From Bacteroidales bacterium (GTDB taxonomy: Bacteria > Bacteroidota > Bacteroidia > Bacteroidales > FEN-979): a stretch of DNA of 64,000 bases. Made by a program: the position numbers and the translations under genes. The stretch is taken from contig JALNZC010000022.1 in assembly GCA_023229525.1 (NCBI GenBank), positions 1-64,000 of the forward strand, written 5' to 3'. The first letter of the stretch is position 1. Each line of letters starts with the position of its first letter. This document shows positions 26,603-35,887 of the stretch, piece by piece. A model generated the notes under the pieces. It saw nothing but the letters and a program-made list of their open reading frames with translations, was not told where the DNA came from and ran no database searches.

Positions 26603-28078
26603 TCACTTTGTATACTGATCCATTACATTTTCCAGGGCCTGACTGCATACCTTGCAGAACTTCATATGACGCGTGTACATGATGCAGTCGAGTTCCGGGC
26701 GGTACATTCCTCTCGGTGTGTAGTTTGCCCCTTCGAAGGCGCCGACCTTATTCCGGTACTTTTCGGTCGAAAAGAAAATATCTTCCTGCCGGTATTGCCG
26801 CATAAAGAGATCTTCCATGACCGTTTCGGGAACACGGGCAGCGCGGAGGCTGTCGCGTTCTTTCTGAATTTTATAACCGAACTGATCAAACGCATTTTTT
26901 TCCCATGGAGTAGGTATCGGGGTTCCCTGATCAACCAGCATTTTCCATTTCAGGTTGGCCGGATCCAACAGGGCGGTTACGTTGGGTTCCCAGGGTTCCA
27001 TCTTGATCTCCGGGATTTCATAAGCCACGGCAGATGTGTAGTATTCATCAGCCAATGCACCCATGTGGTGACCCAGTTCATGCACCATGATATAATCGGC
27101 GAATTTATTATCAACCGAAACCGTGGTGTAAAGATTATAGATACCTCCGCCTCCATAGGTGCGTTCATTGATCAGGATGACCATGAAATCATAGGGTACC
27201 TCCGATGCCACATCCCGCACAGTACGGTTATCATAGGTTAGGGCATAGCGTTCGGAATCGAAACTGCCATAGTGCACTGAAAGCGGTGTTCGCTTGAACA
27301 CTCCAGGGTGGGGTTTATTCACTCCGGAAGTCTCACCCGGTGTTTCTATCGCACGGATGTTGATATCACCGGCGCGCGATTTGAAGGGTTCCTTGCTCAG
27401 GAGAACATCTGACATTCGTTTGGCATCTTTCCGGAATTTCTCCATCTCACTTTTCGAATAACCGTCACCTAAAATTACAAGGTCGACCTTTTGGCTAGCT
27501 GGTCCCTTTTCATAAATTACATCGACTTTATGGGTTTTTGGTAACGGAGCCGGGTTGACCAAACGTGAAGCCGGATCAATAACAGCATTCCAGATCATTT
27601 GAAACTTGTTGTCTGCATCCCGTTTCCTAAGGTTGACCATAACGGGATTTTTCGGCCACGGAAAACGTAAAGATTCGTGAAAGGTACCCCAGCCGGCATC
27701 AGCTTCGGGAGTGGTTTGCCATTCTCCAAACACATTTGCAAAACCCCGTGTATAGAGAACCGCTCCGGAAACCTTATCGGTAATTTCAAAAAGGTAAGGG
27801 CCAAATTCGAGTTTATCAGTTAATACCGTTTTACTGCCAGCCCATATACCATCGTTCACCACCTGATCGATGGAAAAATGTTCTTCTTTCGAGGTCCCGC
27901 TATGATAATAATCAAGTCGCATGGTTTTATCCACAAAATATTTGTCGAAGAATATATTGTCTCCGGTTATTGGATTTACCGAAACGTTCGGTTTTCGGAC
28001 TGGTTTTGAATGATTTTGCGAAAATGAAAAAGCAGGGACGAAAATCAGCAGGTAAAAAAAGATAATTGAAGGTCGCAT
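26603..28078 (-). CDS. Secreted M64 family (IgA-peptidase-like) zinc metalloprotease
   Basis: I start at the internal Met (28078), which begins a signal peptide (MRPSIIFFYLLIFVPAFSFS); an 18-codon upstream extension is open but lacks signal character. The zinc motif HELGHHMGAL followed by ADEYY, and the upstream LGDGYSKSEMEKFRKDAKRM stretch, are characteristic of peptidase M64, with its own N-terminal beta-domain. Family members in gut Bacteroidota include IgA proteases; here the substrate is unknown. There is no obvious T9SS or lipoprotein tail. Confidence 0.87.
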   Translation of the reverse strand: MRPSIIFFYLLIFVPAFSFSQNHSKPVRKPNVSVNPITGDNIFFDKYFVDKTMRLDYYHSGTSKEEHFSIDQVVNDGIWAGSKTVLTDKLEFGPYLFEITDKVSGAVLYTRGFANVFGEWQTTPEADAGWGTFHESLRFPWPKNPVMVNLRKRDADNKFQMIWNAVIDPASRLVNPAPLPKTHKVDVIYEKGPASQKVDLVILGDGYSKSEMEKFRKDAKRMSDVLLSKEPFKSRAGDINIRAIETPGETSGVNKPHPGVFKRTPLSVHYGSFDSERYALTYDNRTVRDVASEVPYDFMVILINERTYGGGGIYNLYTTVSVDNKFADYIMVHELGHHMGALADEYYTSAVAYEIPEIKMEPWEPNVTALLDPANLKWKMLVDQGTPIPTPWEKNAFDQFGYKIQKERDSLRAARVPETVMEDLFMRQYRQEDIFFSTEKYRNKVGAFEGANYTPRGMYRPELDCIMYTRHMKFCKVCSQALENVMDQYTK

Positions 28079-28141
28079 GATCTGAAATTTTATTTTTGAC
28101 AAATTTAGAAACTCCCGGAGATTATCGGTCATTTTATTCTT

Positions 28142-28996
28142 TTATTGCCTGCATACATCTGAATTCATGACATATCCACCTTTATCGCCGCCTTCCGGGC
28201 CGAGTTCAATGACCCAATCGGCATGTGAAATGATGTCGGGATCGTGTTCGATGATCAACAGGGTATTTCCCTGATCCGCGAGTTGATGAAAAAGGTTAAG
28301 CAAATATTGAGGACACTCCGAAAAGTAGCTTATGGTAAATCTACCCACCCCCAGCCCCTCCCTGTCCACAGGGAGGGGAGCATTTCTGCTCCGGCAAAAT
28401 ACTGTATATCTTGTTATTGGGTATGGGGGCGCTTTTCCCCTCCCTTTTCAAGGGAGGGGTTGGGGGTGGGTAGATTGGCTGCAAACCTTTTTCGCAGACT
28501 TTTCGGAGCAGGCTCAATATTGGTTATCTATGAAATATAACCCGGTGGAGGGTTCTTCAAACAGATAAAGGGCTGGTCCTTTCGCCGGTTTAATAAGTTC
28601 GGCGGCGAGGGTGAGTCTTTGTGCTTCTCCTCCCGAAAGGGTATCGATCGACTGTCCCAGTTGCAGGTAATCATAAATTCCGGTTAATGTCCCAACGGTT
28701 GAGCGTTGATTGCCACCGGTCGAATATTGTTTCAGGGCAATGGCCGGAGATAATCCTTCAATTTTTTCGACATCCGGCCGTTTCATTTTACCAAGAAACT
28801 GTCGGGCATGTGAGGACAATGAACCGAGGTATCGTCTTTCGGCTTCCCGATAAAGGACGTCAAATACCAGGGATGATTTACCGGAACCGGATACACCGGT
28901 AACAACAATCAATTTGTTTTTGGGAAATTTTATATTTATTGAACGCAGGTTGTGCTCACTGGCGCCAGTGACAGAGATAAAATCAGAAAGACCCAT
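28142..28996 (-). pseudogene. UvrA-like ABC ATPase, internally deleted and split by a MITE
   Basis: The N-terminus is UvrA-like ([19 protein letters not shown], Walker [36 protein letters not shown]). After IDYL-type IYDYL it jumps straight to [19 protein letters not shown], skipping the several hundred residues normally between these motifs. The remaining part ([16 protein letters not shown]) is then cut by the element at 28308-28516 and resumes with [20 protein letters not shown] and [11 protein letters not shown]. Removing the element restores NQYLLNLF in frame. The gene is non-functional twice over. Confidence 0.88.
28308..28516 (-). mobile_element. MITE-like element, copy 2 (209 bp), inside the uvrA-like pseudogene
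   Basis: The ends are TGAGGACACTCCGAAAAGT and ACTTTTCGGAGCAGGCTCA. Inside are two hairpins (CCCCTCCCTG...CAGGGAGGGG and CCCCTCCCTT...AAGGGAGGGG). The insertion duplicated ATAT (or AATAT) of the target, visible on both sides. It is in the reverse orientation relative to copies 1 and 3. Confidence 0.88.
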
Positions 28997-29062
28997 GGAG
29001 ATATTTGTCAGTAAAAAGCAGCAAATTTATTCGCGGAGTTTAGGTCGATCATGAATATAAAA

Positions 29063-29070
29063 TATCTTTG
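29063..29070 (+). promoter_or_regulatory. Bacteroidota-type -7 element for tRNA-Ala
   Basis: TATCTTTG is a perfect TAnnTTTG element, with a TTTA about 20 bp further upstream as a weak -33 element. It lies 31 bp before the tRNA. Confidence 0.6.
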
Positions 29071-29101
29071 CAACAAAATCAGATACAAGCAAACGTGTAA
29101 G

Positions 29102-29175
29102 GGGGTATTAGCTCAGTTGGCCAGAGCGCTGCGTTCGCAATGCAGAGGTCACCGGTTCGACTCCGGTATACTCCA
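29102..29175 (+). tRNA. tRNA-Ala (anticodon CGC)
   Basis: The 74 nt fold into a full cloverleaf: acceptor GGGGTAT/ATACTCC, D-stem GCTC/GAGC, anticodon stem CTGCG/TGCAG with loop TTCGCAA, T-stem ACCGG/CCGGT with loop TTCGACT. The anticodon is CGC (codon GCG). The acceptor has G3-U70, the alanine identity pair. CCA is not encoded. It ends two bases before the convergent gene's stop codon. Confidence 0.95.
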
Positions 29176-29177
29176 CT

Positions 29178-29849
29178 TCAGAACTTTCCGAATCTCAATC
29201 CGATATTGGCATTGAAATTATTGATCAGACCGCTGCTGGTGTTCATCAGGTCCAGATCGGGAACATACCGGTAGGAGATTCCCAGATCAAGCCGCATGAA
29301 TTTTATCAGGTTGAGTTCCACCATTACACCGGGTTCGACTACAAAAAAAGCATCCGAATCGAGGGTTTCCCCGTTATAGATAAAGTTGTGATTACTGTAA
29401 TTCCAGTTATTGTAAACCAAACCACCGGCGCCGATCAGTATGGGGAAATTAACGTGAATCGGTGAAGAAGGTAAAATCCTGAATTCAAATTTGACGCCGC
29501 CATAACCACCATAGAGATAAGCTCCGGCCTTATCCTCGAATCGGACATTATCATACCAGAGGTTGCGTGAATTAACGATAAGAGAGCCTGCCAACCCCAC
29601 CGAAAAAAAGTGATCGATGATGGTTCCGAAGCTTAAACCCACCAGGAAAACATCCTTGCCTTTAAACTGGGTATAAGCCGCATCGGGGCCGATGTAATAA
29701 CCGATTTTTGCGTGATGATCTGATTTTTTGAAAATTGTTTTTACATCACCTTCACTTTTTTTCGATACCCGGGTGGCGCTGTCGGTTTGAGCTACAACAG
29801 GGGAAACCTGGATCATAACCACAATGAATAATAAAACAAGCTTTTTCAT
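29178..29849 (-). CDS. Outer membrane beta-barrel protein
   Basis: This is a 223-residue protein with a signal peptide (MKKLVLLFIVVMIQVSPVVA, cleaved before QTDS). The body has the alternating strand pattern of a small barrel and ends in an aromatic strand (FNANIGLRFGKF), the usual C-terminal signal for outer-membrane insertion. It is similar in style but not in sequence to the 270-residue barrel at 2921. The function is unknown. Confidence 0.7.
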   Translation of the reverse strand: MKKLVLLFIVVMIQVSPVVAQTDSATRVSKKSEGDVKTIFKKSDHHAKIGYYIGPDAAYTQFKGKDVFLVGLSFGTIIDHFFSVGLAGSLIVNSRNLWYDNVRFEDKAGAYLYGGYGGVKFEFRILPSSPIHVNFPILIGAGGLVYNNWNYSNHNFIYNGETLDSDAFFVVEPGVMVELNLIKFMRLDLGISYRYVPDLDLMNTSSGLINNFNANIGLRFGKF

Positions 29850-29926
29850 ATTCCATGGATTTAAGTAACAAATTTACTTTAAATAAATGTCTTCAGAAAA
29901 TGAAATTGAACGGGATAAAAAATCGT

Positions 29927-30889
29927 TCAGGATTTGATAAACTCCTGAATCGTTTGTTTATAACCTTCCATAATTTCCCGGACGATCTCTCCTGCCGCTT
30001 TTATATCGTTTATTAGTGCTGACACCTGGCCGATTTCCAATTCACCTTCTTCGACATTTCCTTCGAACATCCCCATTTTAGCCCGGGCCCGGCCCAGAAG
30101 CAATTTCAGGTCATCGGCTGTTGCTCCGCTGTCTTCAAGTTTCCTGACCTCTTCGAAGAATTTATTCCTGAGCAGGCGTACCGGTACAATCTTTTTCAAT
30201 GTCAGGAAGGTATCTCCATCGTGCGATTCTATGATTTTCTTTTTAAAAAGAGGGTGAGCGGAAGATTCGGCAGAGGCAGCAAACCGGGAGCCTATCTGAA
30301 CGCCATCGGCCCCGAGTACCATGGCCGACAGCATACTGCGGCCGGTCGCTATCCCTCCTGCTGCAATGAGCGGAAGGGTTGTCGCTTGTCTGATCAGCGG
30401 GACCAGCACCATTGTCGTAGTTTCTTCCTTCCCGTTATGACCACCGGCCTCGAAACCTTCGGCAACAACCGCATCAACACCTGATTCTTCACACTTTTGG
30501 GCTGATTTTACATTGGCAATCACATGGGTCACTGTTATTCCGTGTTGTTTCAGGAAGGGAGTCCACCGGGCAGGATTTCCGGCAGATGTAAATACGATTT
30601 TTACCTCATTGGCAACGATGATATCGAATAGTTTCTCAACTTCCGGATAGATCAGCGGGACGTTGATGCCAAATGGTTTACCGGTAGCCTGCTTACATTT
30701 ACGGATGTGTTCTTCAAGGATTTCGGGATACATCGAACCTGCCCCGATGATTCCCAGACCGCCTGCATTGCTGACAGCCGATGCCAGTTTCCAACCGCTG
30801 CACCAAATCATCCCGGCTTGGACTATCGGATAATCTGTTCCAAAAAGTTTTGTAATTCGATTATTCACGGAGCGAATATCTGGAGACAC
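29927..30889 (-). CDS. Nitronate monooxygenase / FabK-like FMN enzyme
   Basis: This is a 320-residue TIM-barrel flavoprotein. YPIVQAGMIWCSGWKLASAV near the N-terminus, SNAGGLGIIGAG, the catalytic-type AEGFEAGGHNG and the phosphate-binding LIAAGGIATGRSM and GADGVQIGSRF blocks are classic for the NMO/2-nitropropane dioxygenase family, which also includes FabK enoyl reductases. It lies next to thiolase and acyl-CoA genes, so an acyl-thioester role is as likely as nitronate oxidation. Confidence 0.87.
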   Translation of the reverse strand: MSPDIRSVNNRITKLFGTDYPIVQAGMIWCSGWKLASAVSNAGGLGIIGAGSMYPEILEEHIRKCKQATGKPFGINVPLIYPEVEKLFDIIVANEVKIVFTSAGNPARWTPFLKQHGITVTHVIANVKSAQKCEESGVDAVVAEGFEAGGHNGKEETTTMVLVPLIRQATTLPLIAAGGIATGRSMLSAMVLGADGVQIGSRFAASAESSAHPLFKKKIIESHDGDTFLTLKKIVPVRLLRNKFFEEVRKLEDSGATADDLKLLLGRARAKMGMFEGNVEEGELEIGQVSALINDIKAAGEIVREIMEGYKQTIQEFIKS

Positions 30890-31030
30890 GTTCAGAACTT
30901 AAAAATCAAAATTCAAAACTCAAAACGATAACTTAAAACTCAAAAACAAGATTATGGGTATGTTGCTTATTTAAATAAAGTTGTTCGATCTTAAAACAGG
31001 GTGTCTCTTTAAATAGTTTTGAATTAAAAT

Positions 31031-31239
31031 TGAGCCTGCTCCGAAAAGTCTGCGAACAAGGTTTGCAGCCAATCTACCCACCCCAAACCCCTCCCTTGAA
31101 AAGGGAGGGGAAAAGCGCCACTATACCCAATAACAAGATATACAGTATGTTGCCTGAGCAAAGATGTTCCCCTCCCTGTGGTCAGGGAGGGGCTAGGGGT
31201 GGGTAGATTTACCATATGCTACTTTTCGGAGTGGCCTCA
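31031..31239 (+). mobile_element. MITE-like element, copy 3 (209 bp)
   Basis: It has the same ends (TGAGCCTGCTCCGAAAAGT and ACTTTTCGGAGTGGCCTCA), the same two GGGAGGGG hairpins and the same orientation as copy 1. Flanking AAAT/AAAAT repeats are a likely target duplication. It occupies the gap between the NMO-family gene and the thiolase. TCAAAACTCAAAA-type short repeats (30900-30950 and 31240-31275) surround it. Confidence 0.85.
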
Positions 31240-31278
31240 AAATTCGGTTTTGAATTTTGAGTTTTGAACTTTGAATTA

Positions 31279-32520
31279 CTATCCTCTTTTATATACAATT
31301 GCAACCAGCGTTTTATCGTCACCTCCCATATTGACAGTAAGTCCGTATGGTCGTTTGGGATCCGGATCAATCTGGTTGGCGCCGGCATTGCCGGTAAGTT
31401 GTTCAAGAATGGTCACAGCCTGATGAACTCCTGTTGCTCCGGTCGGATGCCCCCAACCGATCAAACCGCCGGTTGTGTTGATGGGCGTTTTTCCTTTACG
31501 TGTGGTATTTCCGGCGAGGATGTAATCGGGGCCTTTGCCTTTCCTGGCGAGCCCAAGGGCTTCAACTGCCAGCACCCCGGCAATGGAGAAACAATCGTGT
31601 ACCTCAGCAGTCCTTAGATTTTTTACCGTGATCCCTGCATTTGCCAATGCCTCTGAAATGGCCTGTTTTGTGGTTGACAATTCAGTAAGGTCTTTGGGTG
31701 GTTGAGTGAGATCTTCCTCTACCTGACCATAACCGATCACTTCAATAGCCTGATGTTTTGGAATACCAATGCGTTTCAGCCCTGCTTCCGAAACCACGGC
31801 AATGGCAGAAGCCCCGTCGGAAACTTTGGAACAACTGTAAAGATTCAGGTTATCCACGAACGATTTTCCATTGGGTGGAGTGAGACCACAAGCCATCAGG
31901 TCGCCGGTTGTGTTGTGATATTCCTGGGCAGTGGGACACAGTCGCGCGTTTTCAATGGCATTCTGATACCATTTGGCAAACGCCTGTTGGGTAGAATCCT
32001 TTCCATATTTCTCATAGTATGCCCCGGCCCTATTGCTAAACTGCCCGGGAAAAAAATAGACATGACCCTTTTTTCGTTCCTTAAACCAGCCGGCGCCAGC
32101 CAGTATATCGGCGCCATAAATGGCTTTCACCGAGTTCTGTACCTCAACGCCCATCACCAATACAACATCAGCCGTTTCAGCAAGAATACTTTTCATTCCT
32201 GTTATAAGGGCAAGACCACCACTGCAACAGGCACCTTCGACCCGAACAGCCGGTTTATACTTCAAACCTTTGTCGATATATGGAAAAAATCCTGCAAGGT
32301 TGGCTTGCTTGTTGAACCTTGAAGCCATGAAATTTCCGATTACACATTCATCGACATTTTTTGCACCGCCGATTTTTTTCAAAACCCCCTGACCGGCCTC
32401 CTTAATATATTCTTCAAGACCGGGGCGTTCCTTTCTCGGATTGAACTCTTTCCTGCCGGTTCCCATGGCAATGGTATTATACCCGGCTACCATGTATACT
32501 TTTCGTCTTAGCTTTTTCAT
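31279..32520 (-). CDS. Thiolase family acyl-CoA acetyltransferase
   Basis: This is a 413-residue protein. The nucleophilic cysteine lies in VEGACCSGG, and the catalytic His and second Cys regions are HDCFSIAG and GHPTGATG. The spacing resembles SCP2/SCP-x-like or acetyl-CoA acetyltransferases of the non-FadA class. It cleaves or condenses 3-ketoacyl-CoA. It is the last gene of a likely hydratase-dehydrogenase-thiolase operon (34821 to 31279, minus strand). Confidence 0.9.
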   Translation of the reverse strand: MKKLRRKVYMVAGYNTIAMGTGRKEFNPRKERPGLEEYIKEAGQGVLKKIGGAKNVDECVIGNFMASRFNKQANLAGFFPYIDKGLKYKPAVRVEGACCSGGLALITGMKSILAETADVVLVMGVEVQNSVKAIYGADILAGAGWFKERKKGHVYFFPGQFSNRAGAYYEKYGKDSTQQAFAKWYQNAIENARLCPTAQEYHNTTGDLMACGLTPPNGKSFVDNLNLYSCSKVSDGASAIAVVSEAGLKRIGIPKHQAIEVIGYGQVEEDLTQPPKDLTELSTTKQAISEALANAGITVKNLRTAEVHDCFSIAGVLAVEALGLARKGKGPDYILAGNTTRKGKTPINTTGGLIGWGHPTGATGVHQAVTILEQLTGNAGANQIDPDPKRPYGLTVNMGGDDKTLVAIVYKRG

Positions 32521-32607
32521 TTTTCAATATTTATTTTTTACAACCCGATGTCACTGCACACCAAATTACCATTCAACGTTTGTATTTTCGCCGAATGGAT
32601 GGGTATA

Positions 32608-33951
32608 TCAGTGATCCAGTGTTATATAATCATTGATGGGTCCGTAGGCGTGAAAAAAACCGGTAAGCAATACCGTATTCACGTCCTTATCATTGAAGGC
32701 TACTTTGTCTGCTACGAGCTGTTGACCGATAATGCGGGAACGAAGCATGTAACTGACAGCCAGTTTAGCCCCGGGGCTTGCCGTTTTTTTCAGCTCTGCA
32801 AAGTAGGTGTTAAAGATCCTGTTATTTTCGGGATTGGAAACGACACTTTTCCATGAAGGTGGAACCGGCATCTTACCCAGTTTTTTATCCACTTTTTCCC
32901 GGATCTCTTCCGTGGGGACATACTTTTTCTTCTTCAGGTCATAAATAGCCACCGGACGGCTTTTCTCATATTTGAGGATACCGTCTTTCTGTGTTCCATC
33001 GGAGAACTGTCCTCCTTTAATCCCTGCCTTTAATAACTGCTCCAGCATGGGACTATAAAGTTTTTCTTTCTTACTGTAAGAATTCATTACTGACATGATA
33101 TAACTACATACATCGACGCCAACATAATCGACCAACTGGAAAATCCCCATGGGGCGGATCAGCGCTTCCTGGCTGATTTTATTGATGGCAAAGATGGCTT
33201 CCACGTCAGTCATGGTGTCCGACAGTACCGCCACCTGGGAAGTCGCGTAGAGGATATCGCGCATGAAATGCCCGTTGCCGATAAAACCGGCTACATCGTG
33301 CGAAGGCACTACTACCTTACGAAGGTTTTTTGCATAGGTCAACCCGAATTCTTCCACTTCTTTCAACGTCCTTTTTGACTTGATAACCTCTACCAATTTT
33401 TGAATTGCCGGTGGGTTATAAAAATGGAACCCAAGAATCCGTCCACCCAATCCTGCTTCGGTGTCAAGCATCGTGATCGGGATAGAAGAAGTATTTGTAA
33501 AAAACCAGGGCTTTTTCTTATTATTGATATTGATCTGTGAAAAAAGGCTCACTTTAAGTTGCGGATCTTCACGGATTGCTTCGAAAACAAGAGTCGAATC
33601 ATAGGCAGATTCGATACGGGTGGAGGTACGGACGATACTCAAAGCCTCGAACAGATATTGATCAATGATCTCGCCATTTTCGATCAGGTCGACCCGGTCA
33701 GCATAAATCTTGCGCAGGACCCCGACTTTTTTTTCTGCTATCTTCAGTATCTGCGAACGCAAGTATTTCATCACTCCGGCCAGTGCTTCGTCGGATACAT
33801 CGATTGCATTGAGCACAAAAGGTTTGCCTTTATTTTCAGGTTTAAGACTGAGATCTGTCATTTCAATTGCGGTAAGGAGCAGTATGCCGCTGCCCATTTT
33901 CCCGGCAGCTCCCAGTACCGAAACATGTTGTAATCGTTCGTCGTAGGTCAT
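32608..33951 (-). CDS. 3-hydroxyacyl-CoA dehydrogenase
   Basis: This is a 447-residue protein. The NAD-binding glycine motif is VLGAAGKMGSGI, followed by FEAIRED, the NTSSIPI segment and the catalytic-type HFYNPP. The C-terminal half carries a tandem HCDH domain (MGIFQLVDYVGVDVC). Unlike FadB it has no fused hydratase; the enoyl-CoA hydratase is encoded separately upstream. It oxidises 3-hydroxyacyl-CoA to 3-ketoacyl-CoA. Confidence 0.9.
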   Translation of the reverse strand: MTYDERLQHVSVLGAAGKMGSGILLLTAIEMTDLSLKPENKGKPFVLNAIDVSDEALAGVMKYLRSQILKIAEKKVGVLRKIYADRVDLIENGEIIDQYLFEALSIVRTSTRIESAYDSTLVFEAIREDPQLKVSLFSQININNKKKPWFFTNTSSIPITMLDTEAGLGGRILGFHFYNPPAIQKLVEVIKSKRTLKEVEEFGLTYAKNLRKVVVPSHDVAGFIGNGHFMRDILYATSQVAVLSDTMTDVEAIFAINKISQEALIRPMGIFQLVDYVGVDVCSYIMSVMNSYSKKEKLYSPMLEQLLKAGIKGGQFSDGTQKDGILKYEKSRPVAIYDLKKKKYVPTEEIREKVDKKLGKMPVPPSWKSVVSNPENNRIFNTYFAELKKTASPGAKLAVSYMLRSRIIGQQLVADKVAFNDKDVNTVLLTGFFHAYGPINDYITLDH

Positions 33952-34003
33952 CTTCTATTCTATTTAAGGTTCTAAATCAACTTGAAAGGTATATAAGTAA
34001 AAA

Positions 34004-34045
34004 CGGATGCAGGATGCAGGATGCAAGATGCAGGATGCAAGATGC
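34004..34045. repeat. Heptamer tandem repeat (GGATGCA class), copy 3
   Basis: Six units of GGATGCA / AGATGCA lie between the hydroxyacyl-CoA dehydrogenase and the hydratase, ending six bases before the hydratase stop codon. They are the reverse complement of the unit at 41-77. Confidence 0.8.
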
Positions 34046-34050
34046 GTTGT

Positions 34051-34821
34051 TTACCAGTCCGGCTTCCTTTTTTCCAGGAAAGCTTTCAGTCCTTCCTTTG
34101 TGGCTGCTTGGTCGAAGAGTTTGGCAAAGGCTTCGGACTCCATCTGGCTTGCCTTTGAAAACTCTTTTTCTAACCCCTGGCGGATGATTTTTTTGGCGAC
34201 AGCAACAGCTTGTGAGCCATTGTCCGCTATTTTTGAGGCCAGCTTCATCACTTCTTCCATCAATGAACCGGGTTCCGTCACTTTTTGTACAAGCCCTATC
34301 CGAAGCGCGTCATCCGCTGAAATGGTAGCGGCAGTAAGAATCATGTACAGCGCATTCCCCAGTCCGGTGAGTCTTGAAAGCCGCTGCGTTCCGGCATATC
34401 CGGGCATCAGGCCAAGGTTCATTTCGGGTTGGCCGAATCGGGCCAGATTGCTGGCAATCCGAAAATCGCATGCCATGGCCAGTTCGCATCCGCCACCCAG
34501 GGCATAGCCATTGATGGCCGCAATAACAGGGATATTCAACTGTTCCAGCCTATCGAAAGTACGCTGGCCTTTAATTGAAAATGCAAGTCCTTGTTCCTTC
34601 CCAAAATTGACCATCTCTGCAATATCGGCGCCGGCTACAAATGATTTTCCCGCACCGGTAATCACCAGGACTTTCACGTCGTCACGCGGTTCGAGATCGT
34701 CGAGAAAATGGTTAAATTCTGAAAAGAAATCAGAATTGAGGGCATTCATTGCCGCCGGACGACTGATCACAACGACAGCTATCCGGTCCATTATTTGTAT
34801 ATTCAGAATCTGGTATTCCAT
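34051..34821 (-). CDS. Enoyl-CoA hydratase/isomerase
   Basis: This is a 256-residue crotonase-fold protein. The oxyanion-hole motifs (GAGKSFVAGADIAEM and INGYALGGGCELAMACDFRIA) and both catalytic glutamate regions (GGGCELA, FGQPEMNLGLMPG) are intact. It hydrates enoyl-CoA to 3-hydroxyacyl-CoA. It is first in the minus-strand set with the dehydrogenase and thiolase. Confidence 0.93.
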   Translation of the reverse strand: MEYQILNIQIMDRIAVVVISRPAAMNALNSDFFSEFNHFLDDLEPRDDVKVLVITGAGKSFVAGADIAEMVNFGKEQGLAFSIKGQRTFDRLEQLNIPVIAAINGYALGGGCELAMACDFRIASNLARFGQPEMNLGLMPGYAGTQRLSRLTGLGNALYMILTAATISADDALRIGLVQKVTEPGSLMEEVMKLASKIADNGSQAVAVAKKIIRQGLEKEFSKASQMESEAFAKLFDQAATKEGLKAFLEKRKPDW

Positions 34822-34879
34822 GGTTAATTTATTAACTATTAGGTCTGTTTACAAATTTAGGTTAACCTGATCACTATTG

Positions 34880-34947
34880 TGATTGAGTGATTGAGTGATT
34901 GAGTAATTGAAGGTCTGAAGGATTGAAGGATTGAAGGAATGAATGAA
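34880..34947. repeat. Octamer tandem repeat (GATTGAGT / GATTGAAG class), copy 2
   Basis: About eight degenerate 8-bp units are the reverse complement of the CAATCCCT class at 2659-2786. They lie in the 370-bp gap upstream of the hydratase. The rest of that gap is AT-rich with no further structure I can support. Confidence 0.75.
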
Positions 34948-35191
34948 GATTCATAAAGTTACCTGGATTTGCTATCGTTTTTATCCGTTTGTTCATGATT
35001 CGGTTGATGGTTAATCGAATTTCCAAATGAATGTTAAAAAGTCACTTAAAGTTTTTTTACGGAATAAATGTAGAAAAAATATTGAACAAAATTAATATTT
35101 GATGAAAAAAAGAGAGAACCTCATGATGGTATTAAGGTGTCAGAACAGATTCCTTATGGTAAATTTGTCCGGATTATAATACTAAATCCTG

Positions 35192-35887
35192 ATGATTTTT
35201 GCCGATCAGATTATTGCTTTTAATGAATCTTTAGAGATTCCCTGCCATTTACCCCAGGGAATCCGCATCATGAATCCCTATCGGGAACCCGGGAGTTTGA
35301 TTCCTTCAATCGCCCGTCGATTCTACGAAAAATATTATAATGACAACGATAAACGACACCTGATCCTGGCCATCAATCCCGGACGTTTCGGAGCCGGAGC
35401 CACCGGTATACCATTTACCGATACCAAACGACTTCTGGATGTATGTGGCATCGGAACCGATATCTCCCCAACCCATGAACCTTCCTCGGTATTTGTTTAT
35501 GAAATGATCGATGCATATGGAGGAGCCGGACGCTTTTATCGTGATTTTTATATCGCTTCAGTTTGCCCGCTTGGATTTGTGAGGATGAACGAACGCGGAC
35601 AGGAGGTCAATTATAACTATTATGATTCAAAGGAACTGGAAACTGCCGTGAAACCCTTCATTGTGGAAAGTCTGAAAAAACAACTTTCGTTCAATCTCTG
35701 CAAAGATACCTGTATTTGCTGGGGAAAGGGGAAAAACCATCATTTCCTTACAAAGCTCAACAACGTGTATGGATTTTTCGGCAGGATACTGGTCCTTGAA
35801 CATCCCCGTTTCATCATGCAGTACCGGGCGAAACAAAAGAAATATTACATTGAAAAATATCTGGAGTTGTTTCGTTCTATTGGATGA
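35192..35887 (+). CDS. SMUG2-like DNA glycosylase (DUF4918)
   Basis: This is a 231-residue protein. The motif INPGRFGAGATGIPFTD corresponds to the first catalytic loop of the SMUG2 branch of uracil-DNA glycosylases, and EHPRFIMQYR near the C-terminus is the second, DNA-minor-groove motif. YIASVCPLGF is also conserved. It would excise deaminated or damaged bases. The gene is isolated, and its 3' end overlaps the convergent T9SS gene by 11 bp. Confidence 0.85.
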   Translation: MIFADQIIAFNESLEIPCHLPQGIRIMNPYREPGSLIPSIARRFYEKYYNDNDKRHLILAINPGRFGAGATGIPFTDTKRLLDVCGIGTDISPTHEPSSVFVYEMIDAYGGAGRFYRDFYIASVCPLGFVRMNERGQEVNYNYYDSKELETAVKPFIVESLKKQLSFNLCKDTCICWGKGKNHHFLTKLNNVYGFFGRILVLEHPRFIMQYRAKQKKYYIEKYLELFRSIG

